Below, piece by piece: positions 61,901 to 64,000 of a DNA stretch of 64,000 nt (within the stretch, counting starts at the first letter, position 1; each line of letters begins with the position of its first letter). The stretch spans positions 1,102,207 through 1,166,206 of the forward strand of contig NMRB01000006.1 of NCBI GenBank assembly GCA_002633025.1, read 5' to 3'. The notes under the pieces are model-generated. The model made no database searches. It worked only from the letters and a program-made list of their open reading frames with translations, and was not told where the DNA came from. Origin of the DNA: Notospermus geniculatus (Eukaryota > Nemertea > Pilidiophora > Heteronemertea > Lineidae). Made by a program: the position numbers and the translations under genes.

Positions 61901-63612
61901 TTTGGTTGGTTGACATTGGAAATACTCATTTTGACTACATGTAATACATGCAATGATAATACGAAAGTAATTTTAACCCAGTTTGGCTATTTTCCATGAA
62001 AAATCATGCTGAACAGCCGTACTCCGTGAATGGAATGTTAAAAATTCTATTGCACACGTGTTGGCATTGGGCGTATGCATAAAAATGAAGTATTTACTTC
62101 TAGCAAAAGCAAAAAGTAAAAGCATGAAGCCAAAAGTAAAAGTAAGAGCAATTACTTGGTTTCATATGCATAAACTTTTACTTGTACTTCAAAGCAAATG
62201 CTTATACTTGACAAACATTTGCTTGTTTACCAAAGGTTCTATAGTTGAAGCGATTGCTCAGTATTATGCATATGATGCTAGCATTTGCTAGAAAGGAACA
62301 AGGAAATAGTATTGCTTTTTTAATAGCAATTGTTTTTTTGCAAAAGCATTTACATGTACTTCGGGTTTTATGCATACGGATGGAAGTAATTGCTTCAATT
62401 TTCAAGTAAAAAGCATTTGCTTCTTTTTATGCATATGGACCAATGCCAAAGCCATGAAATACTTATACAGGTATGAGAATCTTGTGGAAATGATACGTCA
62501 TTCATCAGCAAAAAAATATGGCTAAACGGACTGAGTGGACATTGGAGGACACAATTTTGGGACACAATTTTGGAGTCACGATTCAGCCAAAAATTGACGT
62601 CCGGCCTAATATAACAAAACCTACAGCCTCGATTTAAATTGACTTAATCCCTTTTCAGGTGATGTGCCAGGTCTTCGCCATATTGCTTCACTACTTCTGC
62701 CTGGCCAGCTTTTCCTGGCTGATGAACGAAGCATTCAATTTGTACATAGTAATCACATATGCTGCTCATTCACATGGTGAACACACAGAATCGTCATTAT
62801 GGCGGTATTACATTCTTGGATGGAGTAAGTGGTCTTTTCTTTCAATCCTTGTAACCAGAATCGGGGAATTTGTTTCCAGAATATGGTAGCAATGGGTAGC
62901 TTCATGTACAGTATATGAACATGTAGGCCTACATGTACATATACATTATGTTACCTATAACTTTACAGGGAATTTAATGTTATTTCTTTCTGTATTAAGT
63001 TTCCAGACTTCCAGTTTCAAGTCAAATATAGATCTGTCCACATTCAGGGCCACGATTGACAGAAAGGGGGGGGGAGCGTAGGTTGACGGAGGCGACGAGC
63101 AGCGAAAGCGCGAAGCCCAAACGGGGTGGGGCCCTCCCCCAGAAAAAAATGACAATTTAAGTGCTTTTAGATGCATTTCCTGGCATCCGAGAACAAAATA
63201 CTCGAGTTTCTATGTGATAAAATATTTCTTGCTAAAAAAATCATTGTTCTGACAAAAAATGGGGCGTACGTCCCTTCCACCCCCTCCCCTCCCCCCCCCC
63301 CAGATCCGGCCCTGATATTCGCGTAGAAAGAACGTCCAATGAATGCAGTGGTCGTGCGTACGATCATGATAGCATCGTCTCAGACTAAAACCCTCTCAAT
63401 TATTAGTGCCGGTGTCATCATGTATATGCAGGTTATATGAACGATATATGCTCATTTTAGGTACAATCATTCATCTGATATATATTTATACAGACATTCC
63501 TTATCTGCTTCTTTTTGTCATCACTGTCAATGTCTTCCTTTCCAGTCATCCCTGGGGTATTAGTGGGTGCTTTTATTGGGACTCATACAAACGACTATTA
63601 TGCACCGGATAT
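22839..63612 (+). CDS. Adhesion-type GPCR (EGF-like / pentraxin / HRM / GAIN-GPS / 7TM), 19 exons, 3' end outside window
   Basis: This is a spliced gene read from exon junctions. The 19 coding exons total 2579 nt (859 codons plus 2 nt), and every donor/acceptor pair keeps the frame. Predicted layout: signal peptide 1-30; EGF-like module about 35-69; pentraxin/LamG-like domain about 70-287; HRM about 288-383; GAIN domain 384-712 with GPS at 663-704; TM1 about 723-748; TM2 about 757-778; TM3 about 785-810; TM4 about 836-850. The family is a plasma-membrane receptor with a large extracellular region held by a GAIN domain, and it usually signals through a tethered agonist just after the GPS. Here the cleavage tripeptide is changed (Arg698-Pro699-Gly700). 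The TM3 segment has the family pattern HYF-x4-FSW and E-x3-LY. The domain set recalls the PTX-bearing D and G groups, but I cannot assign an ortholog. Exons for TM5-7 and the C-tail should lie downstream. Confidence 0.93.
23058..23398. mobile_element. MITE with GAGGTTTCGCAAATCTGACG ends, copy 1
   Basis: About 340 bp, inverted arms with TACGAAATACGAAAT. The intron 1 duplication begins inside this element. Second full copy at 60426-60820. Confidence 0.88.
23286..25244 (+). repeat. Intron 1 direct duplication, copy 1
   Basis: Nearly identical to 25246-26956, from TAACGTCATACGCTAC to GGGGTTAAAGTGTAA. It carries an extra tandem foldback at about 24632-24898. Confidence 0.95.
24632..24898. mobile_element. 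Tandem foldback pair, copy 1 only
   Basis: Two ~130-bp palindromic units with ends AATCCATTCACGCGATTTT and inverse, absent from the second copy of the duplication. Confidence 0.88.
26556..26956 (+). repeat. tRNA-derived SINE interrupted between A and B boxes
   Basis: Head GTGGTGTATTGGTTCGGGTC (A-box region) at 26561. B-box GGGTTCGAATCCC at 26783. Conserved-looking body with CCACCCAGGTGTATAAATGG. The head and B-box are split by a TIR element at 26607-26780. The paired copy is at about 24575-25244. Confidence 0.75.
26607..26780. mobile_element. TIR element inside SINE
   Basis: 174 bp with ends TGTAACGGTTTTCAGTGTGG and the inverse. A matching copy is at 24897-25068. Partial relatives lie at 14272-14372, 18088-18158 and 20155-20178. 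Confidence 0.82.
27763..27905. mobile_element. TA-flanked palindromic MITE, copy 2
   Basis: Same family, in receptor intron 1. ATAACGTTGTCGT arms are intact. Confidence 0.88.
29462..29765. mobile_element. Foldback with GACGAAGTGACTTCGTC termini
   Basis: Ends carry GATGCCAAAAAAGACGAAG and its inverse, each with its own small palindrome. C-rich GACCCC runs lie inside. Resembles the sequence at 2538-3065. Confidence 0.75.
30314..30591. mobile_element. MITE, ends TGTACACTCTAAA with GGGTCA/TGACCC words
   Basis: 278 bp ending 49 bp before exon 2. Internal GGGTCAAATTTGACCC-type repeats. Confidence 0.88.
30641..30748 (+). CDS. Exon 2: EGF-like module
   Basis: Phase 1 to phase 1, bounded by TTTCAG and GTAAGT. 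It encodes residues 34-69 with cysteines at 36, 46, 55, 57 and 68 in the spacing C-x9-C-x8-C-x-C-x10-C, and a KGYECECGPGF core like the second half of an EGF domain. Only five cysteines are present. The codon split across the next junction is Ser, so the usual six-cysteine set is incomplete. It is likely an extracellular spacer or ligand-contact module. Confidence 0.88.
31625..31895. mobile_element. 271-bp palindromic MITE
   Basis: CACTGAAAAACTCTGCTTCG and inverse at the ends, with GTCAAAATGACGAAC arms, in intron 2. Confidence 0.88.
32196..32519 (+). CDS. Exon 3: N-terminal half of pentraxin/LamG-like domain
   Basis: Phase 1 to phase 1, acceptor TTTCAG, donor GTAAGT. It encodes about 108 residues of a concanavalin A-like beta sandwich: FTITTWLRLP, VLSYS, LALNG, then SWWHIAWTYDST. 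The last part corresponds to the pentraxin strand that normally carries H-x-C-x-S/T-W; here it reads H-I-A-W-T-Y, so the pentraxin cysteine is absent. The domain continues in the exon at 36596. Confidence 0.9.
32747..32875. repeat. 129-bp palindrome
   Basis: AGACTGGCGCGTAAGC...ATACGCGCCAGTCT with CCAATCAG/CTGATTGG inside, in intron 3. Confidence 0.85.
32876..36138. other. Rest of intron 3
   Basis: Contains C-rich telomere-like CCTACTCCTAACCCC repeats at about 33000-33060, the MITE at 34348, and a short (AG)n tract at 35045-35065. No exon recognised. Confidence 0.6.
34348..34497. mobile_element. TA-flanked palindromic MITE, copy 3
   Basis: Same family, in intron 3. About 60-bp arms. Confidence 0.9.
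36139..36504. mobile_element. TIR element AAGGTGCTTACAGGTTGACA, copy 1
   Basis: 366 bp. Arms include CATTGCGTCTTGAAGCAACTCG. It ends about 90 bp before exon 4. Related to 49343-50228. Confidence 0.88.
36596..36925 (+). CDS. Exon 4: C-terminal half of pentraxin/LamG-like domain
   Basis: Phase 1 to phase 1, acceptor TTACAG, donor GTGAGT. It begins WQLFVDGRR, the strand that follows the W-H-x-A-W strand in LamG/PTX folds. It continues with ELIIGGSS, FHGQIAHLHIWDYVL, two cysteines in KDCKFMWCG, and GNAVQWVDF, which resembles the pentraxin ending GN-V-x-W. Together with exon 3 the domain is about 215 residues, close to the usual pentraxin length. Confidence 0.92.
36968..37326. mobile_element. TIR element GGGCCCATATTCATAAAACC
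   Basis: 359 bp, in the intron between exons 4 and 5. Ends GGGCCCATATTCATAAAA and inverse. Confidence 0.85.
37621..37686 (+). CDS. Exon 5: cysteine-rich start of the HRM region
   Basis: A 66-nt phase 1 to phase 1 exon between CTTTCAG and GTGAGT. It encodes 22 residues with three cysteines (QCFSVPEAASKCDRHC) linking the pentraxin domain to the hormone-receptor motif. It was accepted because of the exact phase match, the good splice sites and the absence of stop codons. On its own it is too short to identify by domain. Confidence 0.75.
37912..38025 (+). CDS. Exon 6: hormone-receptor motif (HRM), first part
   Basis: Phase 1 to phase 1. It encodes C-N-E-E, then VRWTRTKAEV and VPCPGRGTENEE, which match the HRM pattern of a Trp, a Thr-rich turn and a Cys-Pro before the glycine-rich loop. 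The donor is a weaker GTAATC. The acceptor follows TACATGTAG, with only a modest pyrimidine tract. Confidence 0.83.
38309..38415 (+). CDS. Exon 7: hormone-receptor motif, second part
   Basis: Phase 1 to phase 0, acceptor TCTGCAG, donor GTGAGT. It encodes YANRSCLRTEE, then GEWGEPIIEDC, the classic HRM ending with R-x-C, W-G-x-P and a last Cys. In this family the HRM sits just N-terminal to the GAIN domain, as it does here. Confidence 0.9.
38885..39037 (+). CDS. Exon 8: GAIN domain, helical subdomain A
   Basis: A 153-nt phase 0 exon, acceptor TTTGCAG, donor GTAAGA. It encodes residues 384-434, a helix-rich segment (VKILDVAERLANW, AVIHSLAQLVQAQ) typical of the first GAIN helices. Confidence 0.85.
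39739..39840 (+). CDS. Exon 9: GAIN domain, helical subdomain A
   Basis: A 102-nt phase 0 exon between TTTCCAG and GTAAGT, residues 435-468, polar and likely helical. It is supported by phase and splice sites; the sequence itself is not diagnostic. Confidence 0.75.
40580..40956. mobile_element. MITE with TAAACTCCCTATGCAG ends, copy 2
   Basis: 377-bp relative of 6357-6734, located in receptor intron 9 and ending 47 bp before exon 10. Confidence 0.88.
41004..41211 (+). CDS. Exon 10: GAIN domain, end of subdomain A
   Basis: Phase 0 to phase 1, acceptor TTTCCAG, donor GTATGT at 41212. It encodes VDGVLAQRNEEGWRG and ELMKVMDSFFNLIANSL, the typical GAIN pattern of a short linker with a conserved Trp followed by a long helix. 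A possible internal donor (GTAAGA at 41151) was not used because the phase then fails at exon 11. A 377-bp foldback element ends 47 bp upstream of the exon. Confidence 0.88.
41294..41305. promoter_or_regulatory. NRF1-type palindrome TGCGCATGCGCA in intron 10
   Basis: Perfect 12-bp match to the known NRF1 consensus. A second GCGCATGCCC half-site lies nearby at about 41313. Function is inference only; no promoter context was established. Confidence 0.35.
42409..42590 (-). repeat. Dispersed repeat (pair with 15333-15513)
   Basis: Inverted copy in receptor intron 10. A related TGTAGGGACCATC segment lies at 42158. Confidence 0.8.
43014..43168. mobile_element. TA-flanked palindromic MITE, copy 4
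   Basis: Same family, in intron 10. Ends TTAGGGAGG...CCTCCCTAA. Confidence 0.9.
43340..43472. mobile_element. 133-bp palindrome upstream of exon 11
   Basis: AGGCTGCACTCACATAGAACT and inverse, with CACGTACACG and GTTAACAAAG arms. Ends 41 bp before exon 11. Confidence 0.88.
43514..43666 (+). CDS. Exon 11: GAIN domain, start of subdomain B
   Basis: Phase 1 to phase 1, acceptor TTTTTCAG, donor GTAAGA. It encodes IALKVKMFPSSNIRG across the junction, then a DKVDINTMNML stretch and ALSGDALSSLG. This fits the first beta strands of GAIN subdomain B. A palindrome ends 41 bp upstream, and a terminal-inverted-repeat element starts 14 bp after the donor junction. Confidence 0.86.
43681..44088. mobile_element. 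TIR element downstream of exon 11
   Basis: 408 bp. Ends GGATCATTTTGGTTCC and inverse, with AGCCGCCGCTAGGGCT arms. Starts 14 bp after the exon. Confidence 0.88.
44466..44538 (+). CDS. Exon 12: GAIN domain, subdomain B strand
   Basis: A 73-nt phase 1 to phase 2 exon between TTCCAG and GTAAGT. It encodes YIVMSMVRYNPMAIVLP followed by NHNISD. This corresponds to the strand in GAIN domains that precedes the variable loop. Confidence 0.85.
44718..44760. repeat. Short tandem repeat AGAGTAACTCTA
   Basis: About three copies of a 12-bp self-complementary unit. Confidence 0.85.
44827..45959. mobile_element. 1.1-kb TIR element with inner palindrome
   Basis: Ends AAGGCCTTTATACACTACTC and inverse. A second inverted repeat spans about 45393-45576 (GAGGAATCTGAGTTGTGATCC arms). 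Internal CACAAAAGT and TCGACAA words recur. No transposase frame. Confidence 0.8.
46110..46257. mobile_element. TA-flanked palindromic MITE, copy 5
   Basis: Same family, in intron 12. TA-GGGAGG...CCTCCC-TA shows the TA target duplication most clearly. Confidence 0.92.
46637..46776. mobile_element. Palindrome GGGGCCATATTCACGAAG
   Basis: 140 bp, with CTTCGCAACTTTG/GCAAAGTTGCGAAG arms, in intron 12. Confidence 0.88.
47697..47820 (+). CDS. Exon 13: GAIN domain, strands before the GPS
   Basis: Phase 2 to phase 0, acceptor TTTCAG, donor GTAAGT. It encodes LLYGVYIHVDDERLMNM and STPIKIFLPLLD. The last part matches the conserved GAIN strand with the pattern P-V/I-x-I-x-h-P just before the GPS. Confidence 0.9.
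47902..48248. mobile_element. TIR element TTTAAGGGAGACTCC
   Basis: 347 bp, just after exon 13. Ends TTTAAGGGAGACTCCACTC and a slightly diverged inverse. Confidence 0.8.
48556..49102. mobile_element. TIR element TTAAAGGTTACCTGAGAAG
   Basis: 547 bp ending 68 bp before exon 14. Ends TTAAAGGTTACCTGAGAAGC and inverse. Confidence 0.88.
49171..49220 (+). CDS. Exon 14: first GPS cysteine
   Basis: A 50-nt phase 0 to phase 2 exon. The acceptor is good (TTTCTTTCAG) and the donor (GTAGCG) is weak. It encodes FNISHPECVVLQHGN. Cys663 is the first GPS cysteine; the aromatic residue that usually follows (C-x-F/Y-W) is not kept. A foldback element ends about 68 bp upstream, and another starts about 120 bp downstream. 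Confidence 0.82.
49343..50228. mobile_element. TIR element AAGGTGCCCACAGGTCGACA, copy 2, with nested foldback
   Basis: 886 bp, same termini as 36139-36504. It begins 123 bp after exon 14 and is enlarged by insertions, including the palindrome at 49547-49690. Confidence 0.85.
49547..49690. mobile_element. Nested 144-bp palindrome
   Basis: AAAAATGGTGCCCGTCGTG and inverse, with AGCGAAATGTCACCCC arms. Confidence 0.88.
51405..51528 (+). CDS. Exon 15: GPS motif with non-canonical cleavage site
   Basis: Phase 2 to phase 0, acceptor TTTTTTCAG, donor GTAAGT. It encodes KWHWSDNGCSL, then SATCSCIRPGLFAVTTD. The W-S-x-x-G-C and C-x-C GPS hallmarks are present (Cys682, Cys694, Cys696). At the cleavage position the usual H-L-T/S reads Arg698-Pro699-Gly700, while the Phe-Ala-Val that follows is conserved (702-704). 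Confidence 0.95.
51703..52515. mobile_element. TATAGA-rich TIR element
   Basis: About 810 bp. Outer TATAGA runs surround inverted arms containing TATACACGCTTCCT and AGTGACGTAAA. The centre (51880-52050) is dense in AGGCCTA words. In intron 15. Confidence 0.65.
53607..54140. mobile_element. 534-bp TIR element
   Basis: GGGTGATAAAAAAACGTTCC and inverse, with a central hairpin CACACGCTTTTTCCATGATCC and a local duplication of one arm. Confidence 0.88.
54481..54595 (+). repeat. Short hairpin element, copy 5
   Basis: Copy in receptor intron 15, directly before a terminal-inverted-repeat element at 54617. Confidence 0.85.
54617..55167. mobile_element. 551-bp TIR element
   Basis: ATACTCTACTTTCATCGAT and inverse, followed by TTAAGACCGGTTC arms. 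Confidence 0.85.
55323..55916. mobile_element. TIR element with internal tandem repeats
   Basis: Ends TAAAGGCCTGTCTACACGA and GTGTAGACGAGCCTTTA. The interior is made of repeated TGTATGATGATGTTCA and CCCAACAAACTTGAACA units. Confidence 0.85.
56143..57183 (+). repeat. CGTCGTC-headed dispersed repeat with ~150-bp tandem units
   Basis: Starts with a TTAGCTCACCGTGGTGAGCT hairpin, then a TCGTCG tract, then about four degenerate ~150-bp units with GATTGGACATCCA, GGCCGCCAGGTGGCG and AGATGACCTT. A second copy begins at about 63790. Confidence 0.85.
57408..57517 (+). CDS. Exon 16: linker and TM1
   Basis: Phase 0 to phase 2, acceptor GATTTTTTAG, donor GTAAGT. After a short linker (WDKGEIPNTL) it encodes a membrane segment, VPSYVGCSISAILCLTSFV and onward, ending YLR, typical of TM1 in adhesion receptors. 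Confidence 0.92.
57549..57967. mobile_element. 419-bp TIR element
   Basis: ATGGGCGGTTATTTCC and inverse. Long arms with AGACGTAGACGT-type words, starting 31 bp after exon 16. Confidence 0.9.
58570..58669 (+). CDS. Exon 17: TM2
   Basis: Phase 2 to phase 0, acceptor TTATTTCAG, donor GTTAGT. It encodes IHKNFSIAIVCGQLSFMFG then ID. This fits the family pattern IHxNL followed by a hydrophobic TM2 with FxxG. Confidence 0.93.
60426..60820. mobile_element. MITE with GAGGTTTCGCAAATCTGACG ends, copy 2
   Basis: About 395 bp, in receptor intron 17. Arms are slightly diverged. Confidence 0.86.
60967..61118. mobile_element. Palindrome AGGCCCGGTTGCAC
   Basis: 152 bp, with AAAGTTAAGTTTGAGG-like arms, in intron 17. 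Confidence 0.85.
62061..62449. mobile_element. TIR element TTGGCATTGGGCGTATGCAT
   Basis: 389 bp. Ends TTGGCATTGG...CCAATGCCAA with TATGCATAAAAA next. The interior is full of AAGCAATTGCTT and AAAGTAAAAG words. Confidence 0.85.
62659..62824 (+). CDS. Exon 18: TM3 and second intracellular loop
   Basis: Phase 0 to phase 1, acceptor TTTTCAG, donor GTAAGT. It encodes VMCQVFAILLHYFCLASFSW, then LMNEAFNLY and YYILGW. Cys785 is the TM3 cysteine expected to bond with extracellular loop 2. HYF, FSW and E-x3-LY are diagnostic of class B/adhesion receptors. Confidence 0.96.
63045..63314. mobile_element. hAT-like short element, CAGGGCC ends
   Basis: CAGGGCC...CCGGCCCTG termini resemble hAT-type ends (CAGGG-CGGAT class). 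G-run and C-run inside. No transposase. Confidence 0.55.
63546..63612 (+). CDS. Exon 19: TM4 (last exon in window)
   Basis: Phase 1 to phase 2, acceptor TTTCCAG, donor GTAAGT. It encodes IIPGVLVGAFIG following GW, then THTNDYYAPD. This fits TM4 (GW-x-x-P) and the start of extracellular loop 2. The next exon must begin in phase 2, downstream of the window. Confidence 0.92.
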
Positions 63613-63789
63613 GTAAGTACATTTCTTTGTCATTTGATTTCGTTACATCATCAAATTCGACTTGCCTGTATCTATGCCATCTTTAGTCCAGAGCTGGTCA
63701 CAGTTACTGGTGCCGTAAGGTATTACCTCAACAAAAGTGCCCTTTCACTTTTGATAATCTCCGACTCCAATAACTGCTTCACTAGTATT

Positions 63790-64000
63790 TTTAGCTTACC
63801 TGGTGAGCTCTTACGGTGGTGCAGCATCCGTCGTCCGTCATCGTCGTCGTCGTGCGTTACCGTTGGGGCTATTGACCTGAAACTTTGGACATGTATACCC
63901 CTAGGTTAGATGATCAATTACACCAAGTATCGGTCCGATTCGATTCTTAGGTTGACCACTAGGTGCCAAAACCGAAAACACAAAAAGTATATTCCCCAGG
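63790..64000 (+). repeat. Second copy of CGTCGTC-headed repeat, cut by window end
   Basis: Starts TTAGCTTACCTGGTGAGCTC, then TCGTCGTCG, then ACATGTATACCCCTAGGT, parallel to 56143 onward. Confidence 0.85.

Larger units (their letters stand above)
58670..62658. other. Receptor intron 17
   Basis: Apart from the elements at 60426, 60967 and 62061, no feature is recognised. The stretch 59000-60400 shows neither domain-bearing frames nor clear repeats. Confidence 0.6.

Overview
The window looks like nuclear DNA from a marine invertebrate, probably a deuterostome such as an echinoderm, hemichordate or lancelet. This is inferred from GT-AG introns, very dense short foldback elements, tRNA-derived SINEs, many AGGCCTA and TACATGTA words, and an EGF/pentraxin/HRM adhesion GPCR. 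The species cannot be fixed from the sequence. There is no bacterial-type gene organisation, and nearly all the small open frames are chance frames inside repeats.

One gene is well supported: a plus-strand adhesion-type GPCR from about 22.8 kb to beyond 63.6 kb. I reconstructed 19 coding exons. All junctions are GT/AG and phase-compatible, giving 859 codons before the window ends. Domain order is signal peptide, a 5-cysteine EGF-like module, a pentraxin/LamG-like domain, a hormone-receptor motif (HRM), a GAIN domain with GPS, then TM1 to TM4. TM5-7 and the C-tail lie downstream of the window. The GPS keeps its four cysteines, but the cleavage tripeptide (normally His-Leu-Thr/Ser) reads Arg-Pro-Gly. 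The receptor is therefore predicted not to cleave itself.

From 1 to 22.8 kb I find no protein gene. Three structures stand out. The first is an inverted repeat (1-2334 against 9192-11936). The second is a direct duplication (15002-18080 against 18325-21439) that holds a 973-bp N gap. The third is a dense set of palindromic elements. A further direct duplication (23286-25244 against 25246-26956) sits in intron 1. Each of the three isolated single-N bases (9191, 21447, 25245) lies at or within a few bases of the edge of one of these duplications. This suggests joined contigs or uncollapsed haplotypes rather than true biology.

The receptor's introns are largely built from MITE-like foldback elements belonging to many families. 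Several lie within tens of bases of exons, and exon 11 is bracketed by two of them. Recurrent families include a TA-flanked palindrome present five times, a short element with a GC hairpin followed by a T-run present five times, and elements whose ends begin with GGCC or GGGCC.
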